Assembly (NCBI GenBank): GCA_945865855.1
Contig: CAMBES010000101.1
Span: 1 to 5,234, forward strand
Length of the DNA: 5,234 nt
Origin: Rhizobium sp. Q54
Lineage (GTDB): Bacteria > Pseudomonadota > Alphaproteobacteria > Rickettsiales > UBA1997
Direction of reading: 5' to 3'
In this document: positions 1-5,014 of the stretch, one piece after another
Layout of the letters: each line of letters opens with the position of its first letter
How positions within the stretch are numbered: the stretch's first letter is position 1
Translations under genes and position numbers: made by a program
Notes under the pieces: generated by a model
Database searches by the model: none
Told to the model about the DNA's origin: nothing
Seen by the model: the letters and a program-made list of their open reading frames with translations, nothing else

Positions 1-655
1 CCTCCGCGTCCATTGAGGGCGTGATTTTGTCTAGGTATTCAATTACCTCGATTTCTGCGCCAAAACGACCCCAAACCGAACCAAGTTCAAGTCCAATTAC
101 ACCTGCGCCGATCACGATCATTCTGTTTGGAACATTTTCCAAATCCAAAGCGCCGGTTGAAGAGATGATTACTTTTTCATCAATTTCAACTCCAGGAAGA
201 TTTGTAACTTCGGAGCCTGTTGCGATGATGAAATTCAGGGCTGAAATTTTTTCTTTTGACCCATCAGTTTTTGTAACTTCAATCGTATTTTTATCTAAGA
301 ATTTTGCTGCGCCTTCGATTGAGGTAATTTTATTTTTCTTGAAGAGTCCAGAGATCCCCCCAGTCAATCCAGAAACTATTTCATTTTTATTGGCGAGTAA
401 TTTTTTTACGTCGATTTTTGGCGAAGAAACTTCAATGCCTAGTTTTTCAAATTGATGACCGGCATCATGAAATTTATGAGAAACTTCAAGAAGAGCTTTT
501 GAAGGAATACATCCAACGTTCAAACAGGTTCCACCGAGCGTCTTTCTTTTTTCTACGCAGGCAGTTTTTAATCCAAGTTGCGCCGCACGAATTGCTGCAA
601 CATATCCGCCGGGTCCAGCGCCAATAACCACTAAGTCAAAAATTTGCTCGCTCAT
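1..655 (-). CDS. lpdA: Dihydrolipoamide dehydrogenase (E3), N-terminal 218 residues, cut by window edge
   Basis: This is the FAD-dependent E3 subunit of the 2-oxoacid dehydrogenase complexes (pyruvate, 2-oxoglutarate). It reoxidises the dihydrolipoyl groups of E2 and passes electrons to NAD+ in the cytoplasm. The translation begins MSEQIFDLVVIGAGPGGY, with the FAD-binding GxGxxG at residues 12-17. The redox-active disulfide motif GGTCLNVGCIPSK follows, with C44 and C49. ATGS at 145-148 closes the first FAD half, and the NAD-binding GAGVIG lies at 183-188. The family is usually about 465 residues, so slightly more than half is missing beyond base 1. The reading frame is intact to the edge. The start at 655 is the only sensible one because the FAD motif follows directly. 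There is no Shine-Dalgarno sequence, and the rpmB terminator ends only about 20 bases upstream, so the gene should have its own very short leader. No other dehydrogenase-complex gene is visible here. Confidence 0.95.
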   Translation of the reverse strand, partial: MSEQIFDLVVIGAGPGGYVAAIRAAQLGLKTACVEKRKTLGGTCLNVGCIPSKALLEVSHKFHDAGHQFEKLGIEVSSPKIDVKKLLANKNEIVSGLTGGISGLFKKNKITSIEGAAKFLDKNTIEVTKTDGSKEKISALNFIIATGSEVTNLPGVEIDEKVIISSTGALDLENVPNRMIVIGAGVIGLELGSVWGRFGAEIEVIEYLDKITPSMDAE

Positions 656-666
656 ATTTTAAAAAA

Positions 667-672
667 ATTATG
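667..672 (-). promoter_or_regulatory. Possible -10 box for lpdA
   Basis: Read on the minus strand the hexamer is CATAAT, five of six matches to TATAAT. It lies 11 bases before the lpdA ATG and just after the U-tract of the rpmB terminator. Transcription would begin about at the start codon and give a nearly leaderless mRNA. No good -35 box is seen 16-18 bases upstream, where the terminator stem lies. In such AT-rich sequence a chance match is quite possible. Confidence 0.2.
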
Positions 673-675
673 TTC

Positions 676-713
676 AATAAAAAACCAGCCACTCCCCGAT
701 GAAATGGCTGGTT
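676..713 (-). terminator. Intrinsic terminator after rpmB
   Basis: On the minus strand a perfect 9-bp stem, AACCAGCCA paired with TGGCTGGTT (705-713 with 683-691), encloses a 13-base loop and is followed by TTTTATT. It starts 21 bases after the rpmB stop codon. Stem, spacing and U-rich tail all fit a Rho-independent terminator. Read on the plus strand, the stem is followed by AAGAATTTTTG, a poorer tail, so the minus-strand role is favoured. Confidence 0.85.
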
Positions 714-733
714 AAGAATTTTTGAAATTCAGG

Positions 734-1075
734 TTATTTCGTTTTCTGAACTTTTTTCTCTTTGACGATTTTTACCTCATCTAATTTACCAGTTTTGATC
801 AGTTTTTGTTTGATCTTAGTGCGTAGTTTTTTTGCCTCATCGCTTAGTTTTCCGTAGCGATAGTTAACCAAAAAGTTATCGATACTGCCGAACTTGTTAA
901 TTGTGCGAAGAGTTGACGCGGCAACTTTAATCTTAAGGTCTACGCCAAGGGCTTCGCTCTTAAAAGAAAGGGAGTGAAGGTTTGGTAAAAACTTTCTTTT
1001 TGTTTTGCGGTTAGAGTGCGACACTTTATTGCCACTCATTACTCCAACAGCGAGTAAATCACATTTTCTGGACAT
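734..1075 (-). CDS. rpmB: 50S ribosomal protein L28
   Basis: This is a structural protein of the large ribosomal subunit. The N-terminus MSRKCDLL and the block GNKVSHSNRKTKRKFLPNLH (residues 15-34) are the signature of bacterial L28. The product is 113 residues, against 78 in E. coli; the extra length is a lysine-rich C-terminal tail from about residue 78. C-terminally extended L28 proteins are usual in alphaproteobacteria, and this one is on the long side. The common TGKG-like stretch near residues 8-11 reads LAVG here, a mild deviation. The start at 1075 gives the canonical MSR N-terminus but has no Shine-Dalgarno sequence. The gene lies 51 bases downstream of the virB2-like gene with no clear terminator between them, so some co-transcription is possible. 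It ends at a strong intrinsic terminator. Confidence 0.95.
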   Translation of the reverse strand: MSRKCDLLAVGVMSGNKVSHSNRKTKRKFLPNLHSLSFKSEALGVDLKIKVAASTLRTINKFGSIDNFLVNYRYGKLSDEAKKLRTKIKQKLIKTGKLDEVKIVKEKKVQKTK

Positions 1076-1126
1076 TGTTTTTAATGACTAATTTTTGTTG
1101 AATCTTTTGATTGTTAATATCTCGCG

Positions 1127-1495
1127 CTATGACGTGTAGCTGGAACAATCGATAACACTTTCGCCAGTGATTGCGCCTACAATCGAATTGGCGCCGAACA
1201 TTGCGCCGATACCGGCTGCAACACCAATCATTAGACCCCAAGATACTTTACCGGTGAAGAATCCGACACCAACAGAAAGAACCGCAAAAGCTGCGACAGC
1301 TTTACCGAAGTTACCGGTGACGATATTAAGAACGTTACACATTACGTCTACTAGAATGTTGGTGTTATAAGATGATTCGTCTGCAGTCGTTGCGAAAGCC
1401 GCAGAAGATGTTATAGGAATGATTACTGGAGCAACAGCCATTAAGAAGAAAGAAAAAATAACAACCCTGGCAATTAAAGAAGAGATTTGTTTCAT
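1127..1495 (-). CDS. virB2: TrbC/VirB2-family pilin precursor (type IV secretion)
   Basis: This is predicted to be the major pilin subunit of a VirB/conjugation-type type IV secretion system, exported to the inner membrane and assembled into a pilus. The 122-residue precursor has a basic start (MKQISSLIAR) and a hydrophobic core at 11-28. A signal peptidase I site is likely after A35 (AxA at 33-35). The mature part, about 87 residues, has two hydrophobic segments at about 64-81 and 85-109 separated by a short TGKVSW turn, the usual VirB2 layout. It has cysteines at C53 and C117, one on each side of the membrane part. No other vir gene is in view: the next gene downstream is rpmB and the upstream neighbour is divergent. 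Such scattering is known for Rickettsiales T4SS genes. There is no Shine-Dalgarno sequence; the ATG is preceded by TCTAAAAT. The family call is good, but the exact orthology (VirB2 versus TrbC) is less sure. Confidence 0.82.
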   Translation of the reverse strand: MKQISSLIARVVIFSFFLMAVAPVIIPITSSAAFATTADESSYNTNILVDVMCNVLNIVTGNFGKAVAAFAVLSVGVGFFTGKVSWGLMIGVAAGIGAMFGANSIVGAITGESVIDCSSYTS

Positions 1496-1522
1496 ATTTT
1501 AGAATGATTTATTAACTCAGAT

Positions 1523-1529
1523 AAGGAGG
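1523..1529 (+). promoter_or_regulatory. Perfect Shine-Dalgarno sequence in the divergent spacer
   Basis: AAGGAGG lies 5 bases before an ATG at 1535. It is the best ribosome-binding site in the window, while both flanking annotated genes lack one. It could serve the 23-codon ORF at 1535-1606 or be coincidental. Confidence 0.4.
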
Positions 1530-1534
1530 CTTTA

Positions 1535-1606
1535 ATGAAAGCGGATGGCAACTTACTTGGGGTTTTGTTTAAATTGCAACAGGGTTTTTTACAAAAATAT
1601 TTGTGA
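1535..1606 (+). CDS. Possible 23-residue leader peptide or small protein
   Basis: The ORF begins MKADGNLLGVLFKLQQGFL and ends KYL then TGA, 23 residues in all, moderately hydrophobic with four lysines. I do not recognise it. Its support is a perfect AAGGAGG at canonical spacing. It lies upstream of the plus-strand pilin/LamG gene, ends 54 bases before that start, and is in the same reading frame, separated by in-frame TGA (1604) and TAA (1625) stops. It is too short to resemble a truncated part of the LamG gene and has no run of regulatory codons typical of attenuation leaders. It could be a small membrane-associated peptide, a translated leader, or chance. Confidence 0.3.
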   Translation: MKADGNLLGVLFKLQQGFLQKYL

Positions 1607-1618
1607 AGCAAATATTTG
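1595..1618 (+). repeat. Direct repeat of AAATATTTG
   Basis: The 9-mer AAATATTTG occurs at 1595-1603 and again at 1610-1618, a 15-base period. The second copy, with its preceding C, is the perfect 10-bp palindrome CAAATATTTG (1609-1618). Two tandem half-symmetric sites in a divergent promoter region could be a regulator-binding site. AT-rich sequence produces such repeats by chance, so the call is tentative. Confidence 0.35.
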
Positions 1619-1629
1619 CCTGCCTAATC

Positions 1630-1641
1630 TGATCCAGATCA
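1630..1641. promoter_or_regulatory. Small palindrome TGATC-CA-GATCA, possible operator
   Basis: Two 5-base arms, TGATC and GATCA, flank a 2-base centre 20 bases before the start of the pilin/LamG gene. The position would suit an operator or a site overlapping transcription initiation. No regulator gene is nearby and the arms are short, so this is only a candidate. Confidence 0.25.
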
Positions 1642-1660
1642 AAATCTAATTAAAATAATA

Positions 1661-2560
1661 ATGATTAAACGCGCGCCCTCCAAGGCTTTTTCTTTTTTAG
1701 AAATCTCAGTGGTAATTATGATTATTGGTCTTTTGATCTCTGCTATTTTAACGGGGAGTGAAGTAACCGCTAGCGCTAAATTAGTGCATGCCAGGTCCTT
1801 AACGCAAAACTCTCCTGTGGCAAGTATTTCAGGCCTTACATTGTGGCTAGATACCACGTCAGAAAAAAGCTTTTCCAAGCTGGAGAGTAAGGAAGGAGCC
1901 GCCATTAGCAGATGGAACGATATTAATCCGGAAGCGTCTGTATCAAATTATTTGAGTAATAGCTCTGGAACCACATCTGAGCATCCCATTTACAAAGAGA
2001 CGTGCATTAACGGACTGCCTTGTTTGTATTTTAATGGAACGACTAACAATAAAATTACATCCCCGAAGCAGATGGGAATCAGAACAAAATATATTTCGAT
2101 GTTTCTTGTTTTTACTGGATCAGAAAGTGACACAGCCAGTTATGCATCTAGTGTGTTTAGTAGTGGTGGCGCTTGGGACGGTAACAGCGGCGCTTTTATT
2201 CTAGGGACAACTGCCAATCCTAATAAGTATTTTTCTTACAATATGCCGAGTACTTATGGCATCCAATATAGGAGTTGCACCCCAGTCGCATATATGAATC
2301 CAAAGCAGGAATATGTCTACGGCGTTATTGATGATAACAGTAGCTCGATCTTTCATTACGTGAATGGTGTCGTAGCTAATAGTGTTGGTTCAAATAGCGG
2401 GGTATTAACCAAAACATTAGGAATTGTTTCAATTGGTAACGGGAGCTATCAAGGAAATATTGGAGAGGTTATTATTTTTACTAAAGCGTTAACGACGACC
2501 GAAAGAAAATCTGTTGAACAATATCTTGGCAAAAAATGGGGAATCGCAATTAATTCTTAA
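1661..2560 (+). CDS. Prepilin-like N-terminus fused to a LamG/concanavalin-like domain; predicted surface protein
   Basis: The product is 299 residues. Residues 1-31 look like a type IV prepilin or pseudopilin start: a short basic leader (MIKRAPSKA), a likely prepilin-peptidase cut between A9 and F10, glutamate at +5 (E14), then a hydrophobic helix to about residue 31. The usual residue before the cut is glycine; here it is alanine. From about residue 57 the sequence resembles LamG-like jelly-roll domains: GLTLWLD near 59-64, SRWND at 83-87, NGLPCLYFNGT at 117-127, and a C-terminal block around 267-296 (GEVIIFTKAL, then EQYLGKKWGI). Three cysteines lie at C115, C121 and C206. It is probably anchored in the inner membrane or built into a pilus-like fibre, with a possible glycan- or ligand-binding head. 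The ligand is unknown. No pilus assembly or prepilin peptidase gene is in view. There is no Shine-Dalgarno sequence at 1661, but the start is fixed by the basic leader and upstream stops. It is the only plus-strand gene here and may be acquired. Confidence 0.8.
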   Translation: MIKRAPSKAFSFLEISVVIMIIGLLISAILTGSEVTASAKLVHARSLTQNSPVASISGLTLWLDTTSEKSFSKLESKEGAAISRWNDINPEASVSNYLSNSSGTTSEHPIYKETCINGLPCLYFNGTTNNKITSPKQMGIRTKYISMFLVFTGSESDTASYASSVFSSGGAWDGNSGAFILGTTANPNKYFSYNMPSTYGIQYRSCTPVAYMNPKQEYVYGVIDDNSSSIFHYVNGVVANSVGSNSGVLTKTLGIVSIGNGSYQGNIGEVIIFTKALTTTERKSVEQYLGKKWGIAINS

Positions 2561-3432
2561 CGCAGAATTTTAATCTCCCACTCCAAATCGATTTTAGATT
2601 TTTCTTTTACTAATCTTTTTACCTCGTTGCCTAGATCAATCAAATCTTGAGCTCGTGCCTTGCCGCGATTAATCATAAAGTTGCAATGCTTCTCAGAAAT
2701 TTGAGCATCGCCGATAATTTTACCGCGACATCCTGCCTCGTCAATTAATTGCCAAGCGCGCTTTTCTTGCGGATTTTTAAAGGTGCTGCCGCCGGTTTTG
2801 GCGCGAATTGGTTGTGCTGTTTCGCGCTGTTGATTTAGTTCGGAGATTTTTTTTGCAACTTCTTCAGAGGTCGATTTTGTTGCCCTGAACAATCCTTCAA
2901 TAAAAATAAAATTTTTAGAAATTCTGCTGCCGCGATAAAAAAATCCAAAATCAGAATTTTTTAATTCATGTAAATTTCCTTGATGGTCAAGTGCTGTTGC
3001 GCTGATTAAATTTTCTGCGACATCTGAACCGTAACATCCTGCATTCATAGCAATTGCTCCGCCGATTGATCCGGGCACTCCGCTAAAAAATTCAAGTCCA
3101 GAAAGTGCGTAATTTTTGCAGAAAAGCGCAACATTTCCACAAAGCGCAGCAGTCCCAACCCTTACTAAATCGCCGTCTGTAGAAACTTTTGCGAACTCGC
3201 CAGGAAGGCGAATTACTACTCCTTTCACACCCTCATCAGAAATAATTACGTTTGATCCGGCGCCAAGAATTTGTACGGGAATTTCTTTTGGACAATTTTT
3301 TAAAAAATCTTGCAGATCTTCTAAGTCAGAAGGGCGAAACATAATTTCTGCACGACCACCAACATCAAACCAAGTTTTTAATTCAGCGTTTTCGCGATAG
3401 GTCCCGCGAACTGGTGGTAAGTTATTAAGCAT
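2557..3432 (-). CDS. murB: UDP-N-acetylenolpyruvoylglucosamine reductase
   Basis: This cytoplasmic flavoenzyme reduces UDP-GlcNAc-enolpyruvate with NADPH to UDP-N-acetylmuramate, the second committed step of peptidoglycan synthesis. The 291-residue length fits the shorter MurB type. FAD-binding motifs are clear: GAGSNVIISDEG at 57-68 and GLEFFSGVPGSIGGAIAMNAG-like sequence from 112. YRGSR at 166-170 includes the substrate-binding tyrosine and arginine. The catalytic serine is in GGSTFKNP (S216), and the conserved late glutamate is in WEIKIL (E286). Its ATG lies inside the end of trmB, an 8-base overlap, with no Shine-Dalgarno sequence of its own, so translation is probably coupled. It is not next to murC or ddl as in many bacteria. 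Its stop overlaps the convergent LamG gene's stop. The gene shows that the organism makes, or can make, a cell wall. Confidence 0.97.
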   Translation of the reverse strand: MLNNLPPVRGTYRENAELKTWFDVGGRAEIMFRPSDLEDLQDFLKNCPKEIPVQILGAGSNVIISDEGVKGVVIRLPGEFAKVSTDGDLVRVGTAALCGNVALFCKNYALSGLEFFSGVPGSIGGAIAMNAGCYGSDVAENLISATALDHQGNLHELKNSDFGFFYRGSRISKNFIFIEGLFRATKSTSEEVAKKISELNQQRETAQPIRAKTGGSTFKNPQEKRAWQLIDEAGCRGKIIGDAQISEKHCNFMINRGKARAQDLIDLGNEVKRLVKEKSKIDLEWEIKILR

Positions 3433-4093
3433 GGTGAGTGAGATTAAAAATGACCGGAACGCGACCTTCTATTTCAGCTTTTTTTTGATATTTTGTTTTG
3501 ACCCAACTGTCGGGAAAAATCTGCCAATCTTTTTTTGATTCTGCGTCCCAAGAAAATTTTTCACTGCATAAAAATTCAGCTAGAATCCAGGTTTTGTAAG
3601 AGTCGTGATCTGTTGCAATTACTAGTTTGCCGCCAGATTTAATTTTTGGAGAAAGAATTTTGTCAAAAAATTCTTTGGTTAATAAACGTCGTTTAAAATG
3701 TTTTGCTTTCGGCCAGGGATCGGGAAATAAGATATAAATTTCATCGAAAAACTTTTCCGGAAATTTTGCTAAAAGTAGACGCGAATCTTCGAGGGAAATT
3801 GCTACGTTTGCGAGGGGCTCTTGTTCAAGTTTAGCCAGTAAATTCACTACTCCATTCAGATGTGGTTCGCAGCCAAAAAAGATTTTTTCAGAATTTTTTT
3901 TGGCTTTTTCAAAAAGAAAATCACCAAAACCAAAACCAATCTCTAAATAAGTTGGTCGCTGCTGGAGAGTTATCGGTAAGTTTATTGAGTAATCTTTTAG
4001 GGGTTTTTCCAGTAAGGATTTCTTGTGAGCTGAGAGCTTTCGGCTCTTAATTCTTCCAAAGCTACGGATTAATCTTTGCGACTCTTCTCTCAT
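3425..4093 (-). CDS. trmB: tRNA (guanine-N7)-methyltransferase (G46)
   Basis: This SAM-dependent enzyme makes m7G at position 46 in the variable loop of tRNAs. The product is 222 residues from the ATG at 4093. The N-terminus carries SFGRIKSRKLS (11-21), typical of alphaproteobacterial TrmB. The SAM-binding motif is EIGFGFGDFL (51-60), the catalytic region is FPDPWPKAKHFKRRL (123-137), and TKYQKKAEIEGR (200-211) matches the C-terminal substrate-binding signature. A TTG at 4108 would add five residues. The ATG at 4093 is preferred because GAAGG lies 8 bases before it and because the MREE N-terminus then leads directly into the conserved block. The 5' end overlaps rpiB by 32 bases and the 3' end overlaps murB by 8, so the three genes are probably one operon. 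Confidence 0.97.
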   Translation of the reverse strand: MREESQRLIRSFGRIKSRKLSAHKKSLLEKPLKDYSINLPITLQQRPTYLEIGFGFGDFLFEKAKKNSEKIFFGCEPHLNGVVNLLAKLEQEPLANVAISLEDSRLLLAKFPEKFFDEIYILFPDPWPKAKHFKRRLLTKEFFDKILSPKIKSGGKLVIATDHDSYKTWILAEFLCSEKFSWDAESKKDWQIFPDSWVKTKYQKKAEIEGRVPVIFNLTHHA

Positions 4094-4499
4094 GTCTTTC
4101 ACCTTCAAATTTACTGTCCAAGAAGGCTTTCACAATTGCCAAGGCAGATTTTTCTTTCACTATTCTGGCGCCTAAGCAAATCACATTAGCATCATTGTGA
4201 AGGCGCGCTAGTTTTGCGACTTTGATATTGTGACAAAGCGCAGCACGAACATTTTTGTGGCGATTCGCTGCGATCGAAATTCCGATGCCGCTACCGCAAA
4301 TTAAAATACCAAATTCATTTTTTAATTTTACTCCGAGCTTGTGAGCGAAGTCTGGATAATCAAAGGATTTTTCAGCAGAGTTACAGCCGAGATCAATAGT
4401 TTTAAAACCTAATTCGCAAAGCTCTGTAATAAGAAATTTTTTTAGAGAAAATCCAGCATGATCAGAGGCAATTAAAATCTTTTTTGCGCGGAGAGACAT
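4062..4499 (-). CDS. rpiB: Ribose 5-phosphate isomerase B
   Basis: RpiB interconverts ribose 5-phosphate and ribulose 5-phosphate in the non-oxidative pentose phosphate pathway. The product is 145 residues, the normal family length. It has the DHAG motif at 13-16, DYPDFA at 48-53 and the active-site strand GILICGSGIGISIAANR at 64-80 with the catalytic cysteine C68. RLHNDANV at 99-106 holds the ring-opening histidine H101, and GARIV follows. The C-terminal FEGERHERRV also fits. The frame stays open upstream to 4607, inside rpsI in another frame, but the ATG at 4499 is chosen because family N-termini begin only a few residues before the first strand. It starts 46 bases after rpsI, with a hairpin between, and has no Shine-Dalgarno sequence. 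Related LacA/LacB galactose 6-phosphate isomerases share the fold, but C68 and the lone single-gene arrangement favour RpiB. Confidence 0.95.
   Translation of the reverse strand: MSLRAKKILIASDHAGFSLKKFLITELCELGFKTIDLGCNSAEKSFDYPDFAHKLGVKLKNEFGILICGSGIGISIAANRHKNVRAALCHNIKVAKLARLHNDANVICLGARIVKEKSALAIVKAFLDSKFEGERHERRVAKINP
4102..4106 (-). promoter_or_regulatory. Ribosome-binding site deciding the trmB start
   Basis: On the minus strand GAAGG lies 8 bases before the ATG at 4093, within the last codons of rpiB. It supports this start over the TTG at 4108, which the site almost adjoins and so could not serve. Confidence 0.65.
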
Positions 4500-4511
4500 A
4501 AAGCTGCGAAG

Positions 4512-4535
4512 TAAAGCCGCCCTTTGAGGGGCGGC
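4512..4535 (-). terminator. GC-rich hairpin between rpsI and rpiB, likely terminator or attenuator
   Basis: On the minus strand an all-G/C 7-bp stem, GCCGCCC with GGGCGGC, encloses a 6-base loop CTCAAA and is followed by TTTAC. It begins 10 bases after the rpsI stop and ends 16 bases before the rpiB ATG. The stem is strong, but the T-run is only three bases, so termination may be partial, with read-through into rpiB-trmB-murB. Confidence 0.6.
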
Positions 4536-4545
4536 AGGAATATTG

Positions 4546-5010
4546 CTAACGTTTGCGATAAGTTTGAGCTTTGCGAGCTTTTTTGAGGCCGTATTTCTTG
4601 CGCTCAACTACTCTAGAATCGCGCGTTAAGAATCCGCCTGCGCGGAGTACTTTTCGGTTATTAGAATCGAAGTTGACCAGGGCTTTGCTTATTGCGTTTG
4701 ATAGAGCCCCGGCTTGACCACTTAGGCCTCCGCCAGAAATTGTCGCCATCACATCAAATTTATCGACGCTTTTTGTAGCAACGAATGGTTCTTTGATAAC
4801 GTTAATTAAAATTTCTCTGCCAAAATAAGGTTTTGCTTCGCGTTTATTAACCTTGATTTTGCCAGTGCCTTTTTTGATCCATACACGAGCAGTGGCATTT
4901 TTTCTTCCGCCACTTGCGTAGGCACGGCCCAATGAATCAACCTTTGATTCTGATTTTAATACCGCATCTGCAGTTTGAGCTTCAATAATCTTCTCTTTGA
5001 GTACTGTCAT
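4546..5010 (-). CDS. rpsI: 30S ribosomal protein S9
   Basis: S9 is a small-subunit protein whose C-terminal tail reaches the P-site tRNA. The product is 154 residues, against about 130 in E. coli. The extra part is an N-terminal extension of about 27 residues before GRAYASGGRKNATARVW (28-44), as is usual in alphaproteobacteria. Further landmarks are PYFGRE (61-66), SGGGLSGQAGA (92-102), VLRAGGFLTRDSRVVERKK (121-139) and the conserved KR end (153-154) that contacts tRNA. The start at 5010 is supported by AAAGAGG at good spacing. It follows rplM after only 4 bases, the classic rplM-rpsI operon. Confidence 0.98.
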   Translation of the reverse strand: MTVLKEKIIEAQTADAVLKSESKVDSLGRAYASGGRKNATARVWIKKGTGKIKVNKREAKPYFGREILINVIKEPFVATKSVDKFDVMATISGGGLSGQAGALSNAISKALVNFDSNNRKVLRAGGFLTRDSRVVERKKYGLKKARKAQTYRKR

Positions 5011-5014
5011 GTAA

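Noticed and set aside
21..627. Plus-strand ORFs opposite lpdA
   Set aside because: They are antisense to a continuous, motif-complete lpdA frame and resemble no protein family.
1105..1116. Small inverted repeat (AATC-AAAA-GATT) between virB2 and rpmB as a terminator
   Set aside because: A 4-bp A/T-rich stem without a proper T-run is too weak to call.
1059..1241. 60-residue minus-strand ORF overlapping virB2 and the rpmB start
   Set aside because: It is out of frame with two well-supported genes, has no family resemblance and is best explained as a shadow.
1574..1630. Candidate promoters for the LamG gene (TTGCAA or TTGTGA as -35 boxes)
   Set aside because: The matching -10 hexamers at 17-18 base spacing are poor (ATATTT, TAATCT), so no promoter could be called.
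2585..2609. Weak plus-strand hairpin (AAATC with GATTT) followed by TTTCTTTT after the LamG gene
   Set aside because: The stem is only 5 bp and mostly A/T, and it lies within the murB coding sequence, so it cannot be separated from chance.
4094..4108. TTG start for trmB at 4108
   Set aside because: The GAAGG site is correctly spaced for the ATG at 4093 and almost adjoins the TTG. The five extra residues add nothing conserved.
4500..4607. N-terminal extension of rpiB by 36 residues from an ATG at 4607
   Set aside because: It lies largely within rpsI on the same strand in another frame, crosses the GC-rich hairpin, and is not part of the RpiB family, which begins just before the first strand.
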